This document shows positions 33,880 to 47,988 of a stretch of DNA of 64,000 nucleotides, piece by piece. The stretch is from Artocarpus heterophyllus (taxonomy: Eukaryota > Streptophyta > Magnoliopsida > Rosales > Moraceae). Positions within the stretch are counted from its first letter, which is position 1; each line of letters opens with the position of its first letter. Both the position numbers and the translations under genes were made by a program. The notes below the pieces were generated by a model. That model was given only the letters and a program-made list of their open reading frames with translations. It ran no database searches and was not told where the DNA came from. Location: assembly GCA_025403435.1 (NCBI GenBank), contig CM046350.1, forward strand, positions 20,148,830-20,212,829, in the 5' to 3' direction.

Positions 33880-35868
33880 ACTGTTCCTACTCATACAATG
33901 CCACCTCATGTTGATCCCACGCAAGGTAGTTTCCCTTAAATGATCCTTCCATATTTATCTCACCTAATCTTTCACCTTCCTTATCACCCTCACATTCCAC
34001 AAATACATCCACTACACCAATTACTATGTCATCATCGCATACCTTCCCTACTCTCTCACCCACGTTGCCCCAAATCCCATGTCAACATATGCTTGTGACC
34101 ACAAATGACCATCCCGTGCAAACATGAGCTAGAAACCAAATTTTCAAGCCCAAGCCTCAATCCTCACTTTTGACAACCACTCAACCGTCCCTTAACCTAG
34201 ATCCCACATCTCTATCTCAAGCTCTTAAACAAGCCCAATGGTGCCAAGTTATGTTAGATGAGTTCAATGCATTGTTGTGAAATGAACTTGGGATCTCGTT
34301 CCTCCAAATAAGTCTCAAAATGTTGTCAATTGCATATAAGTATAATAGAATCAAATGACATCCTGATAAATCAATCGATCGATACAAAGCTAGCCTTATT
34401 ACAGAAGGTTTTCATGTACACCCTAGCATCGACTACACCGAAATCTTTAGCCCCATCGTCGAGCCTACTACTGTTCGTCTAGTTCTTAGCGTTGTTGTCT
34501 CCTCACTTCAACAACTTGACATTCGTCTAGTTCTTAGCATTGTTGTCTCCTCACAGTGGTCATTTTAACAACTCGACGCTAATAATGCATTTTTGCGTGG
34601 CCCCCTCAACAAGGATGTGTTCATGTCTCAACCACAAGGATTCATTGACAACAACCATCCCACAACTGTGTATTATCTTAAAGTGTCTATTTATGGCCTA
34701 AAATAGACACCGCAGGTCAAGAACTCAAGCACTTCCTGATATCGATTGGGTTTGTTAACTCTAAATCTTATACATTCCTATTTATTTTCAAAAATATGTA
34801 ATTCATCTTGTTTGTTTTGGTATATACGTAGATGATATTATCATTACAGGAAATGATGTAAATCTACTACAACATGTAGTAAATCAAATGGTTGCACGTT
34901 TTTCAAAAAATGATTTTGGCCGCTTATCCTATTTTCTTGCTATTGAAGTACTTTCAACACCTGGTGGTATTCTTCTGTCCCAACAGAAATATATACAAGA
35001 TCTTCTCCACAATACCAAAATGCTTGACGCCAACGATGTCACCACACCTATGCCTCCCATTCACGTTCCTCCACTTAACGATGGAACATCTCGTACTGAT
35101 GCCATTCAATACAGATCTATTATTGGTGCTCTACAATATCTGTCCCTCACAAGACCAGACATTGTCCTTGTCATCAAGGAAATGTCTCAATATATGCATT
35201 GGCCTACTTTTGGACACTGGTTCGTCATAAAGCATGTTCTCTCGATAATCAAGGTACCATGTCTCAATGCCTGTTGTTGCAACATGATTCTTCTTTCTCT
35301 CTACATGCATTCTCTGACACCGACTGGGCTGGTGATATTGATGATCGAACGTCTAGAAGTGCTTATATCGTGTTTCTTGGATCTAATGCAATATCATGAA
35401 GTTCTAAAAAGCAACGCTCAATCGCCCATTCTTCTACTGAAGCTGAGTATCGGGCTGTCGCTTCTACCGTTGCTGATCATTTGGGTCCAAAGTCTTTTAC
35501 ATGAACTTGGGATCATGCCACCATCTACACCAACAACTTACTGTGATAACATCAGCACTACTCATCTTTGTACTAATCCCATTTTTCATTCTCGCATGAA
35601 ACACAAAGCCATCGACTTTCATTTCGTTCGTGACAAAGTCCAAATCAGTGATCTTTGTGTCTCACATGTATCTTCCAATGGTCAACTTGCATCATCCGAA
35701 ATGAAGCCGCTATGGCACCACAGATTGCAGAATCTACGGATCAAGATTTGCATTCATTCTGGAGTGTCCTTGTGGGGTATAATAAAGAAAGTTTATATTT
35801 TTTTATATTTGGCAAGCTGTACACATATTATTTCAGGTAGTTTCCCCATTTTTAAAACATTTGTATAG
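33880..35868 (+). mobile_element. Decayed Ty1/copia (Retrofit/Ale-like) pol fragment
   Basis: In broken frames the plus strand carries the end of integrase and the linker (QALKQAQW at about 34210). The start of reverse transcriptase follows ([39 protein letters not shown]). The catalytic region YVDDIIITGND lies at about 34828-34860. The longest frame, 34888-35868, continues RT (RPDIVLVIKEMSQYMHWP). RNase H (DTDWAGDIDDRTSRS, SSTEAEYRAV, then YCDNISTTHLC) is split over two frames. Stops and frameshifts are frequent. A 48-bp tandem duplication sits at 34474-34554. No gag was found and the LTRs are not resolved; the LTR side probably begins after about 35760. Confidence 0.85.
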
Positions 35869-37577
35869 GTGTGATATTTTTTCTATATTTGTAAAAACTC
35901 TTATGTATATATATTTTGTACCTTCTTGTATCAATTAAAAATGGGAAGCCATCCATAAATTTTTCTATTCTCTTAAAGTTTCCAAGCCTCATCCCCTTGC
36001 AAAATGCTCTCTAAATATGCTTTGTTTTGATACCTCAACAAAGCTAATATAATTTTCACACAATTAATTAAGGCCAAATTTTGGGTACAAAACCTTTAAG
36101 GCCCTTCCCCCTTTATATAAATTTGAAACGTTGATGATTAGAAAGAGAGATTAATCATTTTCACTTGTCTTCCTTTATGCCATGAAAATTTCTTTTTTTA
36201 AGAAAGATATTGTTTACAATTTTTTTAATAGAATACGAAAAATAGTACACAGTTTTTAACAATCACAAAACTACATTTTAATAAAATTTTAATCAGATAA
36301 AATGTTCATATAAGAGATTTGCTGTCATATTAAAAAGTTTTTTTTTTTAATTTTAATTGCTATGAAATGTCAAATTAAAATTCAACGCCCACATGATAAT
36401 GCTAATGCATATTCTCATGGAAATCTGACATTTGTTTGCTTCAAATGTGGTGATCATGAACTAAGAGCCATACTTACAAATTCGTCTAATTATGTTTTCT
36501 TCCCTCCTTTCTTTCTTTCCTTTTTTTCTATGTCCTTTACGTTAGTTTCAAATGATTCTTGCAGCTTGAGTTAAAAAATAAAATAAAATAATAAATTGAT
36601 TTCTCTAGCTAGTTCTACACATTGCTTGAAAAATCAAATTCCACATCTCTACAATGTGTAACAATATTATTACACTTTTCAAAATGTGTGCAGTTTGGCT
36701 TTAACACCTAAAAGCATTAATAAAGAAAAACACCCAAAAGCATTCAAAATGATGATTGTGGGCACGGAAGAATATATTAATCAAATAATGAACATAAAAA
36801 GGGGTGATCAAAATAAAGGTTGCCCATTAAAGAAAACAAAACAAAAAAAAAAGGATATACCTAAAATCAAGATAAGAGATGTGGTAGTTAATACATAATT
36901 CATAACTTTTTACGAGAAAATTTTAATTTGTTTTAAAGGAAAAAAATAGAAAAACTTAATCTACAACGGGGACTTGTAAAACTTTACGAGTTTTCATTTT
37001 TCATTTATGTTATAATATTATTATTAGGTTTGTCTTCAGTTACTTGAACAGTGCATATAATACTAGTTAAAGAGCCATGTGCACAAGCAGTTCTGTAGTT
37101 ATATCTGCATGTTAAAAGTATGATTATTTTGTTATTATTCAAATATTTATAAGGATCAGCTTTTTATGATGTCTTAATTAAAAAAATTAAATAGAGACTC
37201 ATTTGGAAAAATAACTTAATAAGAACAAGCGAGAAAAATTTAATAGTACATGAGTTTTCGGCTAACAAAATAAACCAAAAAAAATTAAGATAGACAAATA
37301 TGAAAGAAATTATTTTAATAGGAGTAAAACAAAGAAAAAAAGTATTTCGCAAAAATGCATTGTAAAAATATTAAGCTGGAAAAAAGAACTTGGCAAACAT
37401 GTTATAATTTTAGGAAGAGAAATGAAGAAGAAAAATGAAATTTTTTTTAAAAGTAGAAAATGAAAGAGGAATCAATTAGACAAGCTAAAAAAGATTAAAG
37501 ACAAAATAGGTCAACCTGTTTAGAGAACTCCCACTCGTGTAAGTATCACTTGAGATAATCTCATGTTTGCTATACCT
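35869..37577. other. AT-rich intergenic region
   Basis: No gene was recognised. The first 150 bases are probably the 3' side of the preceding copia relic. Short open frames (36362-36574 and 36686-36898) are low-complexity and lysine-rich and are not called. Confidence 0.5.
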
Positions 37578-40244
37578 GTTTTAGTTATCTAATGTGCTTA
37601 CTAAGTTCTTATTTTGGTAGTTTAGATTATTTTTAAAAAAATTTCTTGCCATTGTAAATAAATTGTAAGGAGTTGCAATTTGTAGTTTGTCACAAACACA
37701 AACCCAGGTGGTGACGTGGGAGTTTAATTAAAATAAATAAATAGGTTTTAACTAAACTTGTTAATATTTTATTCATAATTTAAGGAAAATCATTTTAGGT
37801 AATTTATAAAAGAATGTGGTGAGTTTTAAGCCTTTTTGAAATGTTACCAACCTTTAGAATTTAGCAAGTGAAATTTCTTAAATGTCCTCAGAAAATAAAT
37901 TAAAGTCGTAAAGTTCGTTGAAAAATAGTTTGGGCCTCATTTGACCCCCCACGGTGTACACATAGTATAGACATATAGAAATAATGCAAACCGTACTCCA
38001 ACAGAATAGTAAACACAGTCCTTATTATTGCATGCATTGAAAATAAAAATAGATAAGCTAAACATCTCACTGTGCACTAAGAATATCAGCAGCGTCCTAC
38101 TTGACAACATACTATGATTCACCTAGAGGGGGAAGATTTAAAACAAGATAGCAGAATCATGAGCAAAAGGCTTAATAGGACTTGGGTTTCAAAATCATCA
38201 TTTATAAAATAAAATAAATGAATTTAAATGCAGAGGAATATTAAATGATTAAACAAATTCATACTTATCTCTCACCATCAGTAATCCTCAAAATTCAATA
38301 TAAGTGATTAATCAAATTCACGATTGTTGTTCGCCATCTATGATTATCTTAAATCATGAATTAATATTCATTATGTGCAAAGCCTCAAATCATCACCGTA
38401 GTAGCCCAACTAGGTTTCAGGACCTGATCCCAAGGTCGCTCTCTATATGACCCGATCTCTGTGTATGGTGTCATGCACTAATATATCATTCCAAACAAAG
38501 GTTCTTAATCTATTTGGCACTCAATGTCATAGTGATTATATCATTCTTCGGGCATCGTTTCATCAGGTTATCATTTTTTACATTCATTATTTCGTTCATT
38601 ATGATCATATCCAAAATCCAATGGAAAGAAATAAATACAAGCAATTCATTCCTTAAAAACATTTTAGCAAAATACAATATGGCCAAAACTTTTTTAAAAT
38701 CATGGCTTTCAAATGAGGAGGGTTTAAAGTCCTACCTCGTTATCTAGCATAATCGTACCAATACCGCAGCCCTGTTCTACTACACGATAGCTCCTTGAGA
38801 CGGCAAAGAAGCTTAGGTGTAAACTAAACAAATTAATGTCTAATCGTTGACATAACCCACTAGTATACTACTTATAGTTCCTTAGTGTGACATTCTCAGT
38901 CATATTGTCTCATTCATTTTTATAACAATTAAACACATTTCAAACATATTAAGAATAATTTTGATCTATAAATTAGACAAAAACACATTTAAAATATATT
39001 TTGGGACAAGTGGGGACTCGGGTGGCCTGAGAGCTACCTCTGGCGCAGTGCGGTCGATTGCACTACACTACACATGGTCGACCGCATGCTCTCGGTGAGT
39101 GGTGTTCTGTTCGAGCACCCGTACTTCAATCCGTAAAAAAACTCACCCCCAAACCTATTGTAATGCATGTAAAACATTTTCAAATGACCCATAAACATGA
39201 TATAAAACTTATAAAGCTAATTTTGTACTCATGCAACACTTTTTAATCATTTTTCATATATTTTGTGCATTATTCCGAAAATGAACAATAAAATGTAAAA
39301 ACTAGTTTACTTCTGTTTTTAATCCGGTTAAAGCATGTATTCATAATGAAATAGGTTCCACAAACTCAGATTACATGATGTTTTATCTCGTTAAATCTCG
39401 GATTATAACATGCATGCATAGATTTTGCTCAATTAACCTCAAGAAAATCTACTCTAGTAGAGTATAAAACAAAGCTTTGAACACGAATTTTTGATTAGAG
39501 AAATCTATGCTAAAAGCTTCAAAAATGTGTGTTTATATTGCAAGAATAGTGGCTAACCTCATATTGGTCAAATTGAAATGACTTGGAGGCTTCAATTCAA
39601 GTTTTCAGCTACTACTTCTTGACTGAAAAATGGACGCTTTTGTATTTATGCCCTCTGTTTGTGACTGGAAGTGATGCTTATTACATTCTTTGAGTTTGTC
39701 TGAGTTCTATGAAGTTGAAAATAAGAGTGTGTGTCTGAGAAAGAGGCTGAGGGATGTGAAGGAGAAGGAAAGAATGAGAGTGTAGAGTGGTGATGCTGAG
39801 GGAACTTGAATGGGACTAAGTCAGGGACTCAGAAATAGTTTTGACAATACTGTGTTCAGCTCACAGTTTTGATAAAGCTTGTGTTGAGCTTCAAGGTGGT
39901 TTGTGAATGATGCTTCATGTGGAAGGGGTTGTGAGTGGTTTTGTTGAGTTTTCAATGCACAACCTTTGAGTTTCAAAGTTGAATCCCACGTGATTGTGTC
40001 TGAGAGTGATAGAATGGGACCTGTTGGTCATTTGTCAATTTGTTGTGGCAAAATTTTTTTTATATCTGATTTTTTTGGCAAATAATGCAAAATACCAAAT
40101 TTGTTATAATCAATGTATTAATCAAAGTATGTACGTTTTAGTTATCTAATGTGTTTATTAAGTTTTTATTTTGGTGCTTTAGATTATTTTAAAATAATTG
40201 TTACTTTCATAAAAAAATTATGAGGTGTTGTAATTTGTAGTTTG
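37578..40244. mobile_element. Unclassified element flanked by 110-bp direct repeats
   Basis: The stretches 37578-37689 and 40135-40244 are direct repeats. Both begin gttttagttatctaatgtg, contain attttggt-g-tttagatta and end aatttgtagtttg. The 2.4 kb between them has retrotransposon-like non-coding character, such as cagtgcggtcgattgcac near 39046 and ggtcgaccgcatgctctcgg near 39077. No gag or pol motif is visible. The repeats may be parts of longer decayed LTRs, which would make this a large non-autonomous derivative, or they may be independent fragments. Confidence 0.35.
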
Positions 40245-40456
40245 AACATAAAATATTGTTATGAATATTACATTTGATAAAATAATATTTGAGATGATTG
40301 TAAGAGAAAATATATAAGATTTTTGATGAAAATGCAAAAAGAAAAGTTAGAAAAAAAAATAAAGGTAAAATAAATATAGAAAATAACTAAAGGACAAAAT
40401 AACTCTACCAAATTTTTGAATAGTATTTTAGGGAACTCCCCCTTATTATATATATA

Positions 40457-40495
<39 letters not shown>

Positions 40496-42845
40496 AATTA
40501 GTATGTAAGAAAATAAATGTATTTTTATTTTTATCTTCATATATAAGAGTGAGAAGACAATTTTGGGTCTCGTTTTCAATAGGTCATATGAGGCATTTCC
40601 AACCTCTTCTTTAATTTTTTCTTTTATTTTTTTCTTTCATCCTCTTTTTCTTTTTCGTTTTTCATACTACTGGTTTCGAGTAAAGAGTCTTTTCTTTTTG
40701 GCTTTTTAACGTTTTCATCAAAAAGAATATGTAAGTAAATACTACGGTGAAATGTTTAATTAACAACCATAGTTATCAGTGTGACAATGTGTACAAATTT
40801 TCATTGTGATAATTAATGACATGTTCATTGTTTTGATTGTCATTGTGATAAGTATGTAGTCGCTATTATGATTATCAGTTTTTTGTTCTTTTTTCATAAT
40901 TACTTATGCCTTCATTATGTAACAACTTTATTACTTACAATTATGTATTCATCATGAAAATGATATTTTTCGATTAGCCTTTCAACTCTCACTCTCTCTC
41001 TTTTTTCTCTCTATGTACACATTAAATTCTAAAACTTTATTATAATTGTCTTATTCATCATTTTAATAAATGTATTTAACTTATTAAAAACTTTCACAAA
41101 TTGCAAAACGGAGCCGTTTTGATGTGATCAATATTGAGTAGAAAAACTATTCATTATGCAGTACTTTTTATAATTAATACGATTTTAATCAAATTTTGTA
41201 GATTGAGAGGTTTCCTTGTATAAAAAAAGAACAAAATAAAATAAAAAGTTCATTATAATAAAACATTTGACTAATGGTTCCCAATTCGGTTATGGTGGTT
41301 CCCAAAACCCTTGTTTCTTTTTGTTTATTCAATTTTTTTTTTAATTTCATAATACATATGTAATCTATCATAATCATTGTATTTAACTTCCATGTATAGA
41401 AAGAAAATAATGAGAATTCATTTTTGGTGTCGAGTCATTCTATTACGTTTTCTAATTTAAGCATTTATTATCATTTTATTTCTTTTATTATTTATAGTTA
41501 TAAGAGTCTTAATCAACAAATGTTATTTTAGACAAATTTGTAATTAAACAGGTTTGTGGACATTTTTAGATTTAATGTGCTATAATTAGATAGTTCTATA
41601 AATGACCCTTTTTTTTTTTTCTCATTTCAGCTCAAATTTCATTTCATCAGCAATCATTGTCACCAAAGACGGAGACTGTAGGAACTTCTCCTGTTTGTTG
41701 AATAAAAATTCAAATTTAATTGAGTTGTGTCAGAGAAAACAAGCAAAAAGGATTCGAATTCAGAACAAACAAGGGTAGTGTTTCCTCATGAACAAAAATA
41801 TTTCTCCGCATAGATTTCATTTTGTATTATTGATAAGTTTAGCGCACTTAGGCCTTCTCCCATGCTCTCTAAAATGGGGAAGAAACGCCATTCAAGTGTT
41901 GGATTCCCCTGCAACCGAATGCCAGTTTTTTCCCCAAATCTGGCTTCACGTGGGAAAGGAATATTGACGTGCTACTGTTTATAAATGCCAGATATGGTTT
42001 TTTTTTTTTTTAAGTTTATTAATCTATAAAAAACTTCACAAATTAAATTATAGTTTTTTATTTTTGACCCCAACTTTATAGTTTTCAACAAAATTAATTA
42101 CTTTGTGTTACCAAAAAAAGTTCTTTCTTTTATGTCTCATATTTTTTATAGAGAAAATTACATGTTATGTATATTTTTAAAAGTTGTATTTATTCATGTC
42201 ATACTAAGAAAAAGTTATATCATATTATCATCCATACTATATGTTAAGTTATGTCACAAATGAATATGTGTGACATTTATAATAAGTAGATCTTAAAAGA
42301 TAACATTTATAAAAATTTCATTTTTTTATATTATCTTATGGTTAATTTATATGGTATAAAATTAATATGTCAACTGTTGAAATGTCAATTACATAAATGT
42401 AAAAACTTTGCTCTTCAAAAAAAGGTAAAAACTTCACATAAGTAATCCGACATTACTTAATAACAAAGCATTAAATCAAAACTTGAAAAAATTTGCATTT
42501 GGGCGTAATTGGTGAAATAGATAAATAGAAGGGAATTAATAAAAAATAATATAAAAATGAGATAAAATAGAGTATATCAAGAATATTATGTTTTGGTGTT
42601 AGAAATGATGCAATGGATTGGATGTGTACACCATTTTGGCGTAAAAGTTACACCATTTTGTTGATATAAGTTGGAGACGCCCTTAGTTCTTAATTTACTT
42701 GTGGTAGCTTGCTTAGGTTTATTACCTGGATCTGTTTTTATGTAATTACTTGTCAAATTTATAGCTTTTGAGTGCAAGAACTAAAAGATCCTAGGTGGGT
42801 AATGGCTGGGTCAGTTATTGTATCAATAAATAAAGAATCTTCACT
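40245..42845. other. AT-rich intergenic region with repeats
   Basis: It holds a (TG)n(TA)n microsatellite at about 40456-40494, copy B of a dispersed repeat (42149-42318, inverted relative to 6401-6560), and the remains of a MITE ending gttggagacgccctta near 42686. No gene was recognised. Confidence 0.5.
42149..42318 (-). repeat. Dispersed repeat, copy B
   Basis: Its reverse complement matches 6401-6560 along nearly the whole length: taaatgt-atc, attcatttgtg-ataa, atgaataaatacaac, aacatgtaattttctct. A weaker partial match lies near 11040-11110. Confidence 0.55.
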
Positions 42846-43159
42846 TAGAGATGTAACAATAGGCCGGGGCCTGTGAGCCGGCCTAGGCCCATTTTGATAT
42901 AGTGATAGGTCGGGCTGACACGGCCCGTCATTGTTCAAGGCACGGCCTAGCCCATAAATATTGGTGGGTTGAGCTGGGCTGGGCCAACATTATCGGTCCA
43001 CGGTCAGGCCCGGCACAACCCATGAAAAATCATTCGCTAGGTTGGACTTCGGTCAGGTTGGGCTAGCACATCTAAGCCTATAATGGGCCGGCCCATTCCT
43101 GCCCGCAATGGCCCAACCCACCGAAGGCCCATTGTGGCCCAATTTCATTCACGGGTGAA

Positions 43160-43191
<32 letters not shown>

Positions 43192-43756
43192 TTATACATA
43201 TTTTTCTATGTTCATTTACGGGTGAATATGGTTGAGTATGGCTTTCTTTGGTAGAAGGCCTCACACACCACATCATGAAAGTTTTTTTTTATGCTTTTTT
43301 AGCAATTTTGTAAACATCTTATGTATAATTATCCTGATTGCACTCTTGTTTTCTTACCAAGGTTTTGTCTTATTGGTTTTCCTTGGAAAGATTTTTAATG
43401 AGGCAAACTTTTCTATTTGTTAACTTGTTTAAAAATTTAAAAATAAAAAAATTAAAAATTACATGCTTAGATGGGCTGGCCAATCTAAACCCATAATAGG
43501 CCATGATGGGCCTATCCATCCTAACTCATAGATGGGCTCGAATGGGCTAACCCATTCAAGGCCCATGGCACAGCCCAGCCTGGCTTACGTAAAATTGGCC
43601 CATGGTGTGGCCTGGGTCAAGGTAATGTTTATTTGGGTCAGCACGATCTGGCCTGTAAAATTCATGGGCTGAGCCGGCCTGGCCCACAGCTCACGTGGGC
43701 CTAATTAGAACGGGCCAGGCCGAGCCAAGCTGGGCTGGCCCATTCTTGCATCTCTA
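42846..43756. mobile_element. GGCCCA-rich non-autonomous hAT-like element
   Basis: Terminal inverted repeats TAGAGATGtAAcAATaGGCC (left) and the complement of GGCCCATTcTTGCATCTCTA (right) bound 911 bp. The subterminal regions are packed with GGCCCA, GGGCC and GGCTGG motifs in both orientations; the centre is AT-rich with a (TA)n run near 43161-43190. There is no transposase. Flanking 8-mers (tcttcact and tcttgacc) agree only in the first four bases, perhaps because the right end was later duplicated. Confidence 0.6.
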
Positions 43757-43972
43757 TCTTGACCGAAGACAAAGGGTGTTTTGACAAAGTCAAAAATTTG
43801 TTTTCTTGTTGATCTCAAATTCAATTTTATTTTTTTTGTGGACTCACTTGCACTAGCCCATTGTTGTATCTCTATCTTGACCGAAGGCAAAGGGCGTTTT
43901 GACAAAGTCAAAAATTTGTTTTCTTGTTGATCTCAAATTCAATTTTATTTCTTTTGCGGAGTCGTCTGCAAA
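43737..43972. repeat. 118-bp tandem duplication that copies the hAT-like terminus
   Basis: Unit 1 (43737-43854) and unit 2 (43855-43972) share cccatt-ttg-atctctatc, tcttgaccgaag-caaaggg and gttttgacaaagtcaaaaat, with few differences. The duplicated unit includes the last 20 bases of the transposable element, so the duplication happened after its insertion. Confidence 0.75.
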
Positions 43973-45552
43973 TATGTCAACCGCGTTTTGGAGGACAAGT
44001 TTTGCCCATCCTTTTAATCGTTAATAAAAATAAAAAAAAATTTAAGAAATGGACATGTAGTATATGGTCATCACAAATAGCCACGACTAATGGTATAGAT
44101 ATCGCTAAAAAAAAAAAAAGGGGAATGGTAATGCATGTAAGTGGTAATGTAATCAAGTGGCAGGTCAACTAGATAATAATTTATAATTTTTGGCACTAAA
44201 CTCATCTTGAACAATTTTGTAGGATTACAACTGTCCAATTCTATTTTAAAAAAAAAAAATCCAATTGTATTATTCTAATATCAAAATTATGTCTAATGCA
44301 TGAGTTTCAACGGCCAGATCTTAGTCCAACCTCACAGAGGATGTACGGAAAAGTGATCTTTTCTGAATTTGATGCTTGTAAGATAGCTGATGTGTAATTT
44401 TTGATAAGGCCTACTCAATGATCTGTAGTTTTGGATGTGCAAACAGCGTATGATTCCGTAAACAAACAGACAAATCAAAGAAAAAGAGATACCTAATTGG
44501 GAATGTAATTTTTTTTTTGTCTTGCATGTATTTTTTTTAAGATTAACATTTAGAGTGAATTTGAGAGTATTATGGGACAGATCTGACTCGAGAATATCAT
44601 GCATTCTTTTACTTTTTTTGGACTTTTCCTTTTGGGTTTTATTAAGAAGGTCTTGATCCTGTCTTTTATCAAAATTAAGAGTCGTATAGATCTTGAGATT
44701 CTTGTAGAATTTTGTTTTTGTTTTCCTTTTTAGCTTTTATTCTTGTTTTTCTCATTTTTTGGCTTGTTTTCTCCTTGGGGTTTTCTTTTTGGTTTTGGTA
44801 GTGCTTGGGTGTTGGATTATCGGTATGAACATAACCAAAAAGGCTATGAGAAACAACTTTTTGCATCAGCCAAGCTTATAGTAAAATGTTCTAATAAATA
44901 TATATCTCAAACACATGAGAGACAAACTTTCATGCCATACAAATATGGGCACCAGTTTTTGTCCAAACCTTGAGCTGCATATAGTTCCAACAGATTTTTC
45001 CTGTTGCAAAAATATTCTTTTTTTTTTTTTTGAGTCGATATGCTTTTATAAACTGAACAAAAAAAAAAAAAAAGATGAGAAGTGGGTGATTGGTTTTTGG
45101 TACAACTACTTAATGATCATGATCTTCCATTGTTTGTTGAAAGTCGTGCTTGTCCAGCTCCTAGAATAAGAGGGTCATCCCATAATTATTCGCCCATAAA
45201 TCATTCATTTGTAGAATGTATGTGATCTTTTCTCACTACCAATTATGGTTGATCACTGCACAGTAATGCAATATTATGGATCACCGCCAATTCCAGGAGA
45301 TATATGTGTGTGTGTTTGTGTTTGTGTGTTGCACAATAGGTTGTCAAGTGTAGGTCTCACATTGATTTCATAGCTAAAAGTGAGAAGTTAAAGTTGATAT
45401 TGCACGTTTTGAAGATTTAACTAACAGGCCTGATCAGATTGTCTTCCTTTTCCCCCTCAGCAAAAATTTGTGTTGTGAAATGCCAAATCTGCATTAGGTT
45501 ATATAATTAATTAGGATAAAACAATTCCAGAAAATTACACAATATGCTACAT
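43973..45552. other. Intergenic, no gene recognised
   Basis: AT-rich sequence with several A or T tracts and a (TG)n stretch at about 45305-45330. No conserved frame or terminal repeats were seen. Confidence 0.5.
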
Positions 45553-46364
45553 CACTACAAAAAATGCAGGTTTTAGCGACGAAACCTTTATGTCATCATT
45601 AAAGACAGATTTTGTCGTCACTAAAATTAAAAAAAAAAATGACTTTAGTTATCAACTTTTAATAATGACTTTTTCATTGCTAAAATTTTTTTAGTAAGAA
45701 CAAGTCGAAGGAAATATCCGTGGGAAAGAAATTCATGGTGCACTAAAATTAGACCTTTAGTGACAACATAAAAGTCACCAAATGTTTGCACCAAAAGGTG
45801 ATAGCAACTGTTGCCAGCTATTATCCATTTTGTTGTTGCTAAAAGTCCAAATTTAATTTTCATTAAAATTTTACACAACAAAAAGGGAGAGGGGGATAGA
45901 TTTTTTGGGACTTTTGTCATCACTAATAGAATTGTCGTCGCTATATAGTTATTTTATTAGGGCAATTTCAAACAACGTCGTTGAAAAATTTCAAGCAACG
46001 ACTTGTGGGTTTTTAGCGATGACCTTTAAACCCGTAACCATATAACCCAAAACCTGTTGTCTTCCTCATTTTCTCACCCCTCTCTTTACCTGATCTTCTC
46101 TCTCTCTTTCTCTGCCTCCCTTTGATCTATGCCTCTGTCTAGCCCCTCAGCCGCCGGTTGCCTCACTTCCAACTGCCCCAAGCCGTCCCTGCCACCCCCT
46201 ATTTCTCTCCCTCATTTTCCCTCCCCCACCACCCCCTTCTCTCTTTACTTCCAAAATTAGAACTCCGACTGCTGCATCTAACGAGCCCCCCGAGTATCGT
46301 CGCCACTTCCCTCGCCCAACCTAGGCCTGCCCCTTCTCTCTTCTTCCCTATCTTTCCCTCTCAT

Positions 46365-46372
46365 ACCCCCCC

Positions 46373-46413
<41 letters not shown>
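46365..46413. repeat. Poly-C and (CT)n microsatellite inside the CACTA element
   Basis: A run of about 17 C is followed by about 15 CT units. The long open frame across it is low-complexity Pro/Ser/Leu and is not a gene. Confidence 0.8.
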
Positions 46414-46415
<2 letters not shown>

Positions 46416-47988
46416 CCCTTACCTTTTCCGCTGCTGCCGCTATCACCGCCCTCTGTCGTTGCGTTCTAGTTTGTAATCACCCAGTTCTTGTCGTCTTTAA
46501 ATGTGAGTTGTGGTTTTTTTAATATTTTTTAAATGATTTCGTTAGTTTAACTTGTGTTATGTGATGTATAACTATGTGGTTAATTATATATGATTGTAAT
46601 TATGTGGATAATTGAATATATGATTTTGTGATATGTAAAATGTGATTTTGGGATTTTGTGATTATATCATTATGAGATTTTGTGATAAAAAGATATGTAA
46701 TTTTGTGTAATATGTGATTATGTGACATTGTGATTTTGGTTATATAATTTCCTAAATGTGATTTTGTTATTTTGTTAATATTAGTTATGAGATTTTGTGA
46801 TTTTGTTAATTTTTTATTTGGTTTAATTTATTTATGTTAATATTAATTAACATTCATAATAGTTAAAAAGCTTAAAATTAATAATCTTTATTAATCAATA
46901 ATTTTTATAATCAAAATTAAATAATTAATAATTTTAATAATAAAAAATAAGTTTTTAATAATGTTGATTGTAATCTTAACTAATTAAGTAATAATTTATA
47001 AGTAATACTAATCTTAATTAATTAATATTCTTAATAAGCAAAATTAAGAAATTAATAATCTTAATTATAATATTAGCTAATTAAGTAATAATTAACTAAT
47101 AAATAAAAAATTACTTAATTAACTAGTAATTAAAATGAAATATTAGTTAACAACTAAGTTAGTAGTAGTTAATTAGTTAAATGGTTAATAATTATTAATT
47201 TATTTAAACACAAAAATACTAGTAATTAGAAATTAATAATTAATTATTCACAATTAGTATTTTAATGAGTATAAAAATAAAAAAAATAATTAAATATTAG
47301 GTGATTGTTTTATACTTGCTAATTTTTTATACACAAAATAATAATTTAATGTGCAATAATCAAGAATATTACAAGAAAAAAATTATTGTTCAATATTTAA
47401 ATAATAAAAATTAATAGATAACAAATATAAATAATTACATATAACTGAATAAAACTTATAAGAAAGTCCCAATACAGCAGCACTATTTTTATTGATATTC
47501 AAGAATTAGGTGGCAAGCATACTATTAAAGTTATGGTATGTAGTCATTAACAGTTGTACGTGCGTACGAGTTTGTTACATATCATATATTGCAATTCATT
47601 CTTAAGATAACCTTAGACCCATTCGAGAATCCGTGAGTGGCTTACCAATTCTTGAATTGTCCCGTTTGGACAATTTAGGATTGTAATTTTACGTGTTTGT
47701 TGCTCATTTCCACTCACGCCTTGTGGTAGATTTTTCAGTTGTCTTCTCTCGTTCTCCGAGTGTGCGACCTTCCATAGCACACTTAGGAGAACTATGCGGA
47801 GACGTTGCCAAAATTTCTACAAGAAAGGGATGTTGTGGAACGAGTAACAAATGCGTAAGTTACAATCTTAAATGGGATAGGGCCTTTACATTGTAGGACG
47901 AGGAGTGAAGGTGGATAATATTTTTCCATGTTTAAATCTGCATTATATGTTTGTACAAATTTTTTTTTTCAGAAGAATAATGCATGTA

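Noticed and set aside
46158..46469. 103-codon Pro/Ser/Leu-rich open frame
   Set aside because: It spans poly-C and (CT)n repeats inside the CACTA element and is compositional.
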